DNA of 18,886 nucleotides from Euryarchaeota archaeon UBA259 (GTDB lineage: Archaea > Thermoplasmatota > Poseidoniia > Poseidoniales > Poseidoniaceae). The position numbers and the translations under genes are program-made. The notes beneath the pieces were generated by a model that was given only the letters and a program-made list of their open reading frames with translations, searched no databases and had not been told where the DNA came from. Position 1 is the first letter of the stretch; each line of letters begins with the position of its first letter. The stretch is taken from the NCBI GenBank assembly GCA_002506275.1, contig DAXG01000038.1, forward strand, positions 13,931 through 32,816, read 5' to 3'. This document shows positions 1 through 7,459 of this stretch, piece by piece.

Positions 1-43
1 CTATTTTCCACCCTGCAATGCCGGAAAAGGGCATGAAGGTCAT

Positions 44-53
44 TTGATATACT
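44..53 (+). promoter_or_regulatory. TATA-like box of the Lrp/AsnC gene
   Basis: TTGATATACT ends 19 nt before the GTG start. An archaeal TATA box centred about 25 nt upstream of the transcription start would place that start at or next to the start codon. The same motif with one change (TTGAAATACT) lies at the same distance from the gene at 1252. Confidence 0.45.
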
Positions 54-72
54 CTAAACCGTAGGGGAGGCT

Positions 73-495
73 GTGCCACGAGTAGCAGAAATAGACCGAG
101 CGATTCTCGCCCAACTTCGAACAAACGGAAGAATGTCCTATGTCGAGTTGGCAAAAGAGGTTGGTGCCTCTGAGCGTACCGTTCGAACCCACGTTCGTAA
201 GATGGAAGAAGACGGAACAATCCGAGGCTATACCGTACGTGAAGGCGGTGTCGGTTTAACTGCACTCGTCCGAATCAAGGTCTCCCCAGGTGCTGAAATT
301 GGTTCCTTTGCTTCAGAAGTGACCGGATGGGAAGGCATTGAAATCATCTATGAAGTCTCAGGAAGTGCTGACCTCGTAGCACTTGTTCACGTTGACGATA
401 CGATGGCTTTGCGGAAGTTGCTCGACAAAATGTGGCTTGCTGCACCCAACGAAATTGCTTCGACAACAACCGAACTGGTTCTTGAACAATACTGA
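73..495 (+). CDS. Lrp/AsnC-family transcriptional regulator
   Basis: The 140-residue protein has the standard Lrp/AsnC layout. Residues 5-50 form the winged helix-turn-helix (EIDRAILAQLRTNGR, then recognition helix SERTVRTHVRKMEEDG). Residues 61-140 form the RAM/AsnC effector domain, with the typical VSGSADLVALV strand-turn that lines the ligand pocket at the dimer interface. Family members bind DNA as dimers or octamers, and many sense amino acids; the ligand here cannot be read from sequence. The GTG at 73 is preferred because the next ATG (133) would remove the first HTH helix. A purine-rich GGGGAGG ends only 2 nt before GTG, too close for a normal Shine-Dalgarno, while a TATA-like box lies at 44-53, so a leaderless message is plausible. 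The TGA stop touches the stop of the convergent zinc-ribbon gene with no bases between. Confidence 0.93.
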   Translation: MPRVAEIDRAILAQLRTNGRMSYVELAKEVGASERTVRTHVRKMEEDGTIRGYTVREGGVGLTALVRIKVSPGAEIGSFASEVTGWEGIEIIYEVSGSADLVALVHVDDTMALRKLLDKMWLAAPNEIASTTTELVLEQY

Positions 496-624
496 TTATT
501 CCTCTTCCGTGGGTGGATCGGCAACATCCTTTTTCGCCGGATCATCCGGAAGACTGTAATCGATTCCACAGCTGCGACAGACCATGTTTTTGTCCCAATC
601 GCATTGACGCCGACAACCTGACAT
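496..624 (-). CDS. 42-residue zinc-ribbon-like small protein
   Basis: This short frame starts at ATG 624-622 and ends with TAA at 498-496. The N-terminal half holds two cysteine pairs, C4-x3-C8 and C16-x2-C19 (context CRRQCDWDKNMVCRSCG), which would suit one zinc ion. The C-terminal half is acidic, proline-containing and probably disordered, ending in Glu-Glu-Glu. Translation is supported by a GAGGTG stretch about 5 nt before the ATG and by a gap of only 9 nt after the stop of the upstream redoxin gene on the same strand, which suggests one operon. The stop abuts the Lrp/AsnC stop exactly. I do not recognise a named family. The paired cysteines could bind zinc or be redox partners of the thioredoxin-fold neighbour; that link is inferred from position only. 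Confidence 0.68.
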   Translation of the reverse strand: MSGCRRQCDWDKNMVCRSCGIDYSLPDDPAKKDVADPPTEEE

Positions 625-633
625 TGTCACACC

Positions 634-1173
634 TCAGGCTTTCCATTTGACAGAACATCCAATGGATTCAGTTTCTGCAACAACCGGCGCATCTCCTCGC
701 AACATTGCATCGACAGCATCTCGCAATTCGTTGGTCTGAACCTGCGCGGGGTCACGCGGTGAGTCATCCATCCGACCCTTGTAAACGAGTTTGAGATGTT
801 GGTCAAAGAGAAAGAACTCTGGCGTTCGTTTTGCTTCATATGCATGCGCAACGGTTTGCGTTTCATCATGAAGATAAGCATAGGACATGTTTTCAGCCCT
901 TTTCTCCATGTGTTCAAAGGAATCGTTTGGATAGACCTCGGGGTCGTTTGAATTGATGCCAACAAAACCAATTCCCATTGATTCAGCATCTGCAGCCATT
1001 GACTCCAAGCGTGAAATACTGGCAATGACATACGGGCAATGGTTGCACTCAAAGACGACAATGAGACCATTCTGCTTTCGAGATTGCTCGAGCGTCAATC
1101 GGGATTCGCCTACAGACGCATTTGCATTCTTCAAATTAAACTCTGGTGCAGCATCACCAATATCAAGGGCCAT
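634..1173 (-). CDS. Thioredoxin-fold redoxin (AhpC/TSA-like, CNHCPY type)
   Basis: The 179-residue protein has the peroxiredoxin-like opening (IGDAAPEFNLKNA), a CxxC active site in FECNHCPYV (C43, C46), the VGINSND segment after the second strand, the cis-proline turn RTPEFFLF (P118) and the C-terminal GCSVKWK signature. This combination marks a family of soluble cytosolic thioredoxin-like proteins widespread in bacteria and archaea. A role in thiol-disulfide exchange or peroxide defence is usually assumed; substrates are not known. There is no signal peptide. It is the first gene of a two-gene unit with the zinc-ribbon protein, and is divergent from the gene at 1252 across a 78-bp region that contains a perfect 7-bp inverted repeat. 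Confidence 0.88.
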   Translation of the reverse strand: MALDIGDAAPEFNLKNANASVGESRLTLEQSRKQNGLIVVFECNHCPYVIASISRLESMAADAESMGIGFVGINSNDPEVYPNDSFEHMEKRAENMSYAYLHDETQTVAHAYEAKRTPEFFLFDQHLKLVYKGRMDDSPRDPAQVQTNELRDAVDAMLRGDAPVVAETESIGCSVKWKA

Positions 1174-1185
1174 GGAGTGGTGAAG

Positions 1186-1208
1186 GAAGGGGGGCTCAAA
1201 ACCCCTTC
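1186..1208. promoter_or_regulatory. Perfect inverted repeat in a divergent promoter region
   Basis: GAAGGGG (1186-1192) and CCCCTTC (1202-1208) are exact reverse complements separated by 9 nt. The repeat sits 13-35 bp before the redoxin ATG (1173) and 44-66 bp before the start at 1252. That placement suits an operator overlapping the redoxin core promoter better than a terminator, because neither flanking gene is transcribed towards it. The binding protein is unknown. Confidence 0.35.
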
Positions 1209-1223
1209 GCTGAAGTTGTTGTA

Positions 1224-1233
1224 TTGAAATACT
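1224..1233 (+). promoter_or_regulatory. TATA-like box of the gene at 1252
   Basis: TTGAAATACT ends 18 nt before the ATG. It matches the Lrp/AsnC upstream element (TTGATATACT) at 9 of 10 positions. No Shine-Dalgarno-like sequence lies between box and start, so the message is probably leaderless. Confidence 0.45.
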
Positions 1234-1251
1234 GTAGAATGCACAATAAGT

Positions 1252-1956
1252 ATGACGCCTCTTGAAAAATATTGTTTACTCCTACCAAGCGAGTACAAAG
1301 CAATGAGATGGTTAGAATCAATATGTAAAAACCAAGATTGGGTGAAGATACACAGTTCCGAACATCCCGATGTGGAAGGCAAGAGGGCTGTTATCGTGAT
1401 TGAAATGACGATTCACAGTTTATCACAACGCATCTATGAGTTGACAATGGGCATAAGCATCGAAAAGAACCGATTCGTAATCGTCGTTGAACCTACACTT
1501 CGTGGAAAAGTGAATGTTGGAGAGTCCTATGAACAAGAACTGTCTTGGCACGATCATGAACGGCTTTGGTGCACGCTGTGTTTGGATGTGAGTTATGAAC
1601 ACCGAAAACTGCCTTTTTGCGACCAATTGGTTTCAATGGCCCTCGGTTTACGGGACGATGTGAGCACGGCGAGGCGCCTCCCTATGCTCGACCTCTTCTT
1701 GGCCCACGACCAAACAGACCATGTTTGGATTGAAGGGTACGACTTGAACGGACCTGAAAGAAGAGGGAGGGGCATTGATGATGAAAAATTGATTCCGATG
1801 GATATTCGAATGTTGTGTCACAAGTTCGCTTGCATGATTGAAGAGTTGCAGTATTCTGCTTTCGAAGATTACGACAGATACGATATTATCGGCGAGGAAA
1901 TGAGAAATGAAGCCGCCAAGATTCGTAGAAATAAACTGAGCCGTCTTGAATCGTAG
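1252..1956 (+). CDS. Uncharacterised 234-residue protein
   Basis: I do not recognise this protein. It is a 234-residue soluble protein with no signal peptide or membrane helix. The central part alternates hydrophobic strands (AVIVIEMTIHS, RFVIVVEPTLRG) with polar turns, suggesting an alpha/beta or beta-rich core. The C-terminal third (about residues 185-234) is helical and charged, ending in a basic Arg/Lys segment. Tryptophan, histidine and cysteine are rather frequent (for example WHDHERLWCTLCLDVSYEH), but there is no clean metal-binding spacing. The start is supported by a TATA-like box 18 nt upstream. Pantoate kinase follows 42 nt later on the same strand, so the two may be cotranscribed, but that says little about function. 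It may be a lineage-specific gene. Confidence 0.75.
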   Translation: MTPLEKYCLLLPSEYKAMRWLESICKNQDWVKIHSSEHPDVEGKRAVIVIEMTIHSLSQRIYELTMGISIEKNRFVIVVEPTLRGKVNVGESYEQELSWHDHERLWCTLCLDVSYEHRKLPFCDQLVSMALGLRDDVSTARRLPMLDLFLAHDQTDHVWIEGYDLNGPERRGRGIDDEKLIPMDIRMLCHKFACMIEELQYSAFEDYDRYDIIGEEMRNEAAKIRRNKLSRLES

Positions 1957-1998
1957 CGAGAGTTCATCACTCAACCGCTATTGGTAGGGTCGAACGGC

Positions 1999-3015
1999 AT
2001 GGCAGTGGAACGATGCGGGGGGCACATTACGCTCCTGTTTTCGATTTGGAAAGACGCACATTTAGCGCGTTCCCAGGGAAGTCGAGGTGCCGGATTTAAC
2101 GTCGCTACGGGAGTAGAGGCGACGGTCGAATATGTCTCAACAAACTTGCCCGAAGTCGGTGCACTCGTTTCGGCAGGTTCAGAACTGGATGTTCCGGCAG
2201 GACCGGTTGAGAACGGTGCGATTCATATCGAAGTCGTGAACATGGAGGGTGTTGAAGTAGAAAATTCTTCACTCCTTTACGTTGACCTGGTCAATGAGTT
2301 GCGGAGCTCCCGGCTGCTCACACCGGCAGATTCGTACAGAATACGAGTGCAACTTGAACTTCCAACAAGCCAAGGCTTTGGAATGTCTGCTGCAGGTCTA
2401 CTCGCTGTCGCTCGAGGGTTTTACTCCATCACTGGCAAAGGTACTGAAGAACAATATCTTCGCATAGCACACCGTATCGAACGAAAACACGGTTCTGGGC
2501 TCGGTGATGTACTTGGCATGTCCAAAAACGGCGTGGAACTGCGATTGCAACCCGGTGCGCCTGGTTCTGGTGGAAAGGTTGTGAGTTTTACCAGCGTACA
2601 ACCCATTCTCCTCACATGGCAAACCAATGAAAGTCGCCACACCTCAAAATACATCGACGATGAAGGATGGAAGCGTTCTATTTCGGAAGCCGGTGAACGA
2701 TCAGTATCTCGATTAAAGCTCAAGGATTGGAACTTCGAAAGATGGCCGGATTTGATGCTCGAGTCGCGAAATTTTGGTGAAAACTCCGGATTACTCGATG
2801 AACCTGCTCGCAAAAAATTACTCTCTACCGTTCGCAGTGAAATTCTCAAACTTGATTTACAAGCCCGGGTCAATGTTCGATTATGCATGCTCGGGGTTTC
2901 AGCATGCGTTTTACCTCGGCGGCTCGACAGCCCCCTCTCATCTGAGGAACTGGATCGAATTGCTGAGTCGTTAAGCAACGCTGGCCTTGGCGTCATCGAG
3001 ACGCGAATACACTGA
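1999..3015 (+). CDS. Pantoate kinase (archaeal CoA pathway)
   Basis: This GHMP-superfamily kinase phosphorylates pantoate to 4-phosphopantoate, the archaeal replacement for the first step of bacterial CoA synthesis (phosphopantothenate synthetase acts next). From the ATG at 1999 it has 338 residues. Family signatures are GGHITLLFSI near the N-terminus, SQGSRGAGFNVATGV (25-39), the ATP loop LPTSQGFGMSAAG (121-133), the HGSGLGDV motif (164-171) and LQPGAPGSGG (183-192). I prefer this ATG to the in-frame TTG at 1981, because the upstream codons add nothing conserved. No other CoA genes lie in the window. The gene ends exactly where the convergent CDIN1-like gene ends. It is the best single indicator that the window is archaeal. 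Confidence 0.93.
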   Translation: MAVERCGGHITLLFSIWKDAHLARSQGSRGAGFNVATGVEATVEYVSTNLPEVGALVSAGSELDVPAGPVENGAIHIEVVNMEGVEVENSSLLYVDLVNELRSSRLLTPADSYRIRVQLELPTSQGFGMSAAGLLAVARGFYSITGKGTEEQYLRIAHRIERKHGSGLGDVLGMSKNGVELRLQPGAPGSGGKVVSFTSVQPILLTWQTNESRHTSKYIDDEGWKRSISEAGERSVSRLKLKDWNFERWPDLMLESRNFGENSGLLDEPARKKLLSTVRSEILKLDLQARVNVRLCMLGVSACVLPRRLDSPLSSEELDRIAESLSNAGLGVIETRIH

Positions 3016-4095
3016 TTATTCCCCGGGGCCGAGTTTTGACAAGTCCAAAACATTCGCATCCAAAAGCGTACATCCGGGCATGAAGAGATTTGCCGAAAAA
3101 CCATGCCGATAAACTACGGCTCCACTGCCCCATTCCTCGATATACCGAGTCATCTGTTTCGCCATTTTCTTTCGTTGGAAATCAACATCAGCACCGTAGA
3201 AGTGCTTGGCATCAATCCAAGCAACTGGCTTGCCGTTAATCTCGACGTGGTCCAAGAAGAGAATGTCAGGAGTTCGAACCGGCCGCCCTAAGTCTTGTTT
3301 TTGCTCCTTCACCATTTCCGGTTGTCTGCGGAGTCGCACGCCTTGGTCTTCAAACCAATCAGCCAATATGTCTTCAAACAAATCAGCCCGTTCCTGTGAT
3401 TCACCTTGATCGACGTTCGAAACGCGGTCAGCCGCTTCTGCCGCCTCAAATTCAGTTCGTTCACGCTTGCTGAGTTTGCTTGGCTGTCGCAAACTTTCTT
3501 TGATTTTAGATTTCGACCAGCGCATCTCGGTGAGAATAATTCTGAAAATATTCATTGGAGGAAAATCAAACCGAGTCGAAAGGTCGACGACACTGACTCC
3601 TTCTTTGTAAAGGCGGAGCATGTTTTTGCCTTGGGAGCGTAATCGGCCGTGGCCGTACACCGTCTTTTGCTGGAGCAGGGCGGAGCGGAGTGAGAGGGCT
3701 TGCTCAAGCGTCATCTTGTAACCTTCAGCAATAACTGCAATTTGGTCAACGCGTTCATCTTCAAGCCAACCAAATTCGCCTTTGCGCATAACTTTGCCAG
3801 CCATAGCCTCCTCATCCTTGAGAGGCACTGGTACAGTGGCCCAATCAAACGAGAATGTCTTGGGCTCTGGAGTATCCTCTGGAAAACCCAACGGCAGTGG
3901 CGACTGTTCAAACCGTGAACGGGCCTGCTCCTCCATCCGAGCAATCTCCGAGGCATTACGTTCCTCAAGTGTGGATTTCAGGGTGCTTCCGTAACGGCGC
4001 TGTCGATTGTTTCGCCGGCCATCACGGTTCTTATTCGAGCGGTTTTTATTACGCGAAGATGAGCCACCTTGATTGTCTCGGTTCTGTCGGGTCAT
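3016..4095 (-). CDS. CDIN1/C15orf41-like TPD-motif nuclease
   Basis: The 359-residue protein has three parts. Residues 1-65 are a basic, Asn/Arg/Lys-rich, probably disordered tail that may bind nucleic acid. Residues 115-200 are helical with the signature LYKEGVSVVDLSTRFDFPP, matching the helix-turn-helix region of CDIN1. Residues 225-340 are a PD-(D/E)XK-type nuclease core with the family-naming TPD motif (275-277), WIDAK (293-297), a conserved Gln/Tyr helix (314-318) and WGSGAVVYRHGF (322-333). D277, D295 and K297 are the expected metal and catalytic residues, so it is probably active. Human CDIN1 binds codanin-1 and is mutated in congenital dyserythropoietic anaemia; the archaeal role is unknown, with DNA repair or recombination a guess. 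Its ATG overlaps the upstream stop as ATGA, indicating translational coupling. Confidence 0.88.
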   Translation of the reverse strand: MTRQNRDNQGGSSSRNKNRSNKNRDGRRNNRQRRYGSTLKSTLEERNASEIARMEEQARSRFEQSPLPLGFPEDTPEPKTFSFDWATVPVPLKDEEAMAGKVMRKGEFGWLEDERVDQIAVIAEGYKMTLEQALSLRSALLQQKTVYGHGRLRSQGKNMLRLYKEGVSVVDLSTRFDFPPMNIFRIILTEMRWSKSKIKESLRQPSKLSKRERTEFEAAEAADRVSNVDQGESQERADLFEDILADWFEDQGVRLRRQPEMVKEQKQDLGRPVRTPDILFLDHVEINGKPVAWIDAKHFYGADVDFQRKKMAKQMTRYIEEWGSGAVVYRHGFSANLFMPGCTLLDANVLDLSKLGPGE

Positions 4096-4655
4096 CGCAC
4101 ATCGTCGTCGCCGACCGTCTTTGAATCCTCGCTTTCAATTTCGACAAAGGCAAGGGGCTGTGAATCGCCAATTGACTCTGTACCGGGACCGGATAAATCA
4201 TGCAACCACTGTGCAGCGAATGCTCTCGCCTGTGCATTCACTCGCCCTCGGAAAAATCTTGACCACCTGGATACAGTCCACCACGCAGCTATTTCTATGC
4301 CGCCTTCGGATTCACAAAGTACAGTCACACTCATCTTCAACGATTTCAATGAAGTCCCAATTGCTTTCCCTTCGCGCTGTTGCCCGAGCCAATCAAATTC
4401 CATTTCGATGAACTTTGGTTTGTCACCCTGCCGAATGGCACTTACTTCCCACATCTCCTCGATCAGGCGCTGACGTTCGATGCGATGAAGGTCAAACCGC
4501 TGCCCAACATGGAGACTCCCCGTCGATTCGGAAAGAACGCGTTGAGCAGAAGTGTTCCATGATGGCCATGAATCGAGGTTTGCTAGATTCAAACTTGCTT
4601 GGATTGATTCTTTTTGCTCAAGAGAACGACGCCATACTCCTTGAGGGGCGTCCAT
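4092..4655 (-). CDS. Possible SRPBCC (START-like) fold protein
   Basis: From the ATG at 4655 this is a 187-residue soluble protein without a signal peptide. I see a weak but coherent SRPBCC/polyketide-cyclase-like pattern: NLDSWPSWNTSAQRV near the start (cf. the common 'W.eW...v' element), GSLHVGQRFDLHRI (46-59), a run of beta strands including KFIEMEFDWL and SVTVLCESEGGIEIAAWW, then a long helix (NAQARAFAAQWLHDL, 130-144) that would form the C-terminal helix over a ligand cavity. The last 40 residues are acidic and disordered. An in-frame ATG at 4724 adds 23 residues with three cysteines and could be the true start. The stop overlaps the CDIN1-like start by 4 nt (ATGA), so the two proteins are coupled and may act together. 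Fold assignment is tentative. Confidence 0.72.
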   Translation of the reverse strand: MDAPQGVWRRSLEQKESIQASLNLANLDSWPSWNTSAQRVLSESTGSLHVGQRFDLHRIERQRLIEEMWEVSAIRQGDKPKFIEMEFDWLGQQREGKAIGTSLKSLKMSVTVLCESEGGIEIAAWWTVSRWSRFFRGRVNAQARAFAAQWLHDLSGPGTESIGDSQPLAFVEIESEDSKTVGDDDVR

Positions 4656-4707
4656 GGAAATCCATTGGTGGGCCCGACATGAACTTGTGGGACAAAAAAC
4701 ACACGGT

Positions 4708-4716
4708 TTCAAATGC
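4708..4716 (+). promoter_or_regulatory. Possible TATA-like box of the gene at 4737
   Basis: TTCAAATGC ends 20 nt before the ATG, in the same position as the elements at 44-53 and 1224-1233 and differing from TTGAAATAC at 2 of 9 bases. It is a weaker match. Confidence 0.3.
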
Positions 4717-4736
4717 TGTAACATGGTCCGTAAAAC

Positions 4737-7442
4737 ATGCGCAAGAGTCTCATTCCATTTTTTTTGGTCTGCGTACTCGTTACCGCAAGTTTGTCATCTG
4801 TCCCTCTTCAAAGCGACTCCGCACTTGATTCAAAGGCAAACCCATCTTCTGTCGAAGAAGCCAACAACACCTCATACGGTTGGACCACAAGTTTTGGTGG
4901 AGGGTTGATGGATTATGTTGCCAACAGCCTCATGTATCCGAACGGCAGTGTCATCACTTCGGGTTGGTTTCAAGGGAACATTCAGTTTGATGACGTGATC
5001 GATCCGGTCGGTGCCAAAGGTGGCTCAGAGGACGTCGACTTTTTCCTCGGCTGGACAGAACCGAACGGCACTTGGATTACAGCCATGAGCGAAGGCTCGG
5101 TTACTACGGATTCTGTTGATGCGATAGCATTGATGCCAAACGGTGATTTGATCGTTGCGGGGACATACTGCATGAACAGCATTGGCATCGTATGCGAACT
5201 GGAACTGGGCGAATTAGCCCCTCTGGAAAAAGACTCGTACTTCGATGAGGGGAATGCCTTTGTTGCGAGAATGGACGCCTCAAGAGAATGGGTGTGGGCA
5301 ACACAAATTCGAAACGAAAATGAACTTTTTGTCATCGACATGCTCGTCACACCCGAAAACAACATCCACTTAGCTGTTGGATTCACTGGAGATGTCGAAC
5401 TGAACAACACCATCCTGGAGGCTTCCACAGACCAATCACTCTTAATTGCGTCTTTCAACGAAAACGGCGAGTCTCTCTCTCATGTGAAAACAGATACCAT
5501 CGGAGGGATTGAGCCTACTGGGTCGCTTTGCATCGATGGCTTAGGCGCCACATATGTCGCCGCTACTTTCACTGGTGAACTCATTTTCAACGAAACGAAT
5601 CTCCTCTCCGATGGTCCCTCGGGTATAGCCGTTGCTCGATACTCAGAATTCGGATGGGATTGGGCTCTTACAGCTGGAGGACTTGGTGAAGACCGGGTTT
5701 GGGATTGCGACGGAAGATCTTCCTCAGGGGTTGAGATTGTCGGCGAATTCAGTGGAAACGCATCCTTTGGGTCCCTCTACACTGGACAATCCAACGGAAC
5801 AGATTTGTTTGTGGCAGAAGTTTCACAATCGGGTGGATGGGTGGATATTGTGACCGGTGGCGGAGACGGTATTGATCGTGCTACTGGTATTGTTCACAAT
5901 AAACAGGGTTCCACATTCGTGACTGGAGTGACATCCGCTGGCCTCACTCTCGGACAAGACACTCTCACGGATATCGATGGTTTCAGTGACGAAAATCACT
6001 ACGATATTTTCCTTGCCGAGTTACTCGAAAATAACACGTGGGAATGGGCCATCTCTGCTGGAGGTGACGGGTACGACGAGGCGGTTGCTCTTGAGGTTGC
6101 TGAAGACGGTTCACCGTTACTTTCCTATATTTTCAACGGAGATTTCTCTACAGGCCCGTACAACGCTACTTCCTTAGGGTCCTTCGATATTGGAGTGTGG
6201 CTTTACCAGACCGACCGAGACAGCGACGGGGTGCTTGATGGAGAAGACAATTGTCCAAGGATTTCAAACATGGCTCAAACCAATTTTGACGAGGACCTCA
6301 AGGGCGATGTATGCGATGAGGACGACGATAACGATGGAATCTCCGATACGAATGACGATTGTCCATTTGGTGACATCAATTGGTTTTCTGAAGGTTCAAC
6401 GGACCACGACGGCGACGGGTGCAAAGATGCAACTGAAGATTTCGATGATGACGAAGACAACGTTTTCGATCATGTCGACTTATGCCCCTTGGGCCCTGTG
6501 GGTTGGAAATCAACTCCGGAAGTCGACGCCGAAGGAGACGGATGTGCTGACATCGATACCGATGGAGACGATTGGGTCGACCAAATGGACAATTGCCCGT
6601 TCTTATCCAATCCAATGCAAGCAGACCTTGACGGCGATAATATCGGGGACGGTTGTGATATCGACGAAGACGGTGATGAAATTGCAAACTCAACGGACAA
6701 TTGCCCTCGAGATTCGCCGGTTTGGACCTCAACCCAAATCAATGACCACGATCAGGACGGTTGCCACGATTCGATCACTGATTTTGACGACGATGAGGAT
6801 GGTGTTCTCGATGCACTTGATTCGTGCCCCAGAGGCGATGTCCGGTGGAGTGACAGCGCCTCCATCGATGATCACGATGGTGACGGTTGTCGGGACATCA
6901 GTGAAGATGAGGACGACGACAGAGATGGAGTGAACGATCGAATTGATAATTGTCCAACCGGCATTTTAGGTATCGCTGCTCAAGGACAAGATGTGGATGG
7001 GGACGGATGCATTGACAGTGCCGAAGATGACGACGACGATGAAGATGGAGTGCTTGACATCAATGATTTGTGTTCGCGTACAGTAGCAGGCCAACAAGTG
7101 GGAATCACAGGTTGCAGTCAATACCAACTGGATGACGATTTAGACGGCATTCCAAATGCAATTGATTTGTGTCAAAACACTGATTCAGGACGCATTGTCG
7201 ACCTTGCAGGTTGCCAGGTTGATATCGGTGGTTCCTCAGATGGCGACGCCTCTTCTGAAAGCAAGTTTACACTCTCCAATGGATTGTATGCTCTGGCATT
7301 GGCATGTGTGATTGGGGCGGTATATGTTACCTTCTTCAACAATCCAAAGTCCTCAAAAACGGTCAAAAAATATTCAAATTCGGTCGAAGATACTCTCTCT
7401 AATGCAGCATCTCTTGGAAGTGAATACCTGCAGGAAGAATGA
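4737..7442 (+). CDS. Secreted, membrane-anchored propeller/TSP3 repeat protein
   Basis: The 901-residue protein opens with a signal peptide (MRKSLIPFFLVCVLVTASLS). Residues 47-490 are a repetitive beta-rich region with recurring W-x-GG-x-D and PNG/DG turns (SFGGGLMDYV, TAGGLGEDRVWDC, SAGGDGYDEAVAL) about 50-70 residues apart, as in SBBP/Delta-60-type propellers. Residues 494-826 hold nine thrombospondin type 3-like units, each with DxDxDG calcium loops and a Cys-Pro-type node (DNCP, DDCP, DSCP, DLC), probably disulfide-bonded and calcium-stiffened. Residues 844-867 are a transmembrane helix, leaving a short Lys-rich cytosolic tail. N-glycosylation sequons (NTS, NGS, NGT) are frequent in the propeller half. 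It is a type I cell-surface protein; an adhesive, ligand-binding or surface-layer role is possible but cannot be chosen from sequence. A related surface gene follows 46 nt downstream. Confidence 0.88.
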   Translation: MRKSLIPFFLVCVLVTASLSSVPLQSDSALDSKANPSSVEEANNTSYGWTTSFGGGLMDYVANSLMYPNGSVITSGWFQGNIQFDDVIDPVGAKGGSEDVDFFLGWTEPNGTWITAMSEGSVTTDSVDAIALMPNGDLIVAGTYCMNSIGIVCELELGELAPLEKDSYFDEGNAFVARMDASREWVWATQIRNENELFVIDMLVTPENNIHLAVGFTGDVELNNTILEASTDQSLLIASFNENGESLSHVKTDTIGGIEPTGSLCIDGLGATYVAATFTGELIFNETNLLSDGPSGIAVARYSEFGWDWALTAGGLGEDRVWDCDGRSSSGVEIVGEFSGNASFGSLYTGQSNGTDLFVAEVSQSGGWVDIVTGGGDGIDRATGIVHNKQGSTFVTGVTSAGLTLGQDTLTDIDGFSDENHYDIFLAELLENNTWEWAISAGGDGYDEAVALEVAEDGSPLLSYIFNGDFSTGPYNATSLGSFDIGVWLYQTDRDSDGVLDGEDNCPRISNMAQTNFDEDLKGDVCDEDDDNDGISDTNDDCPFGDINWFSEGSTDHDGDGCKDATEDFDDDEDNVFDHVDLCPLGPVGWKSTPEVDAEGDGCADIDTDGDDWVDQMDNCPFLSNPMQADLDGDNIGDGCDIDEDGDEIANSTDNCPRDSPVWTSTQINDHDQDGCHDSITDFDDDEDGVLDALDSCPRGDVRWSDSASIDDHDGDGCRDISEDEDDDRDGVNDRIDNCPTGILGIAAQGQDVDGDGCIDSAEDDDDDEDGVLDINDLCSRTVAGQQVGITGCSQYQLDDDLDGIPNAIDLCQNTDSGRIVDLAGCQVDIGGSSDGDASSESKFTLSNGLYALALACVIGAVYVTFFNNPKSSKTVKKYSNSVEDTLSNAASLGSEYLQEE
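6216..7214 (+). repeat. TSP3-like calcium-binding repeat region (nine Cys-containing units)
   Basis: This stretch encodes nine units of irregular length (about 25-55 residues), each with one or more DxDxDG loops and a Cys node (DNCP, DDCP, DLCP, DSCP, DLCS, DLCQ). Unlike the downstream 66-bp array, the DNA units are well diverged, so this is an old protein repeat and not a recent tandem duplication. Confidence 0.85.
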
Positions 7443-7459
7443 GTTTTCAACCCAATACA

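Noticed and set aside
1..43. Possible start of a divergent minus-strand gene (ATG at 43-41, then 13 open codons to the window edge).
   Set aside because: Only 14 codons are visible, with no recognisable motif; it cannot be told from chance.
3021..3028. CCCCGGGG palindrome next to a convergent junction.
   Set aside because: It lies inside the last codons of the nuclease gene, has no loop or T-run, and is too short to call a terminator.
4656..4724. Upstream extension of the SRPBCC-like protein with three cysteines (CVFCPTSSC).
   Set aside because: It would leave only 12 bp to the divergent start at 4737, and the SRPBCC-like pattern begins after ATG 4655. It is kept as an alternative start, not a separate feature.
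6190..6933. 247-residue plus-strand frame inside the first TSP3 gene.
   Set aside because: It is a Thr/Ile/Met-rich out-of-frame reading of the Asp/Gly repeats and lies wholly within a well-supported gene.
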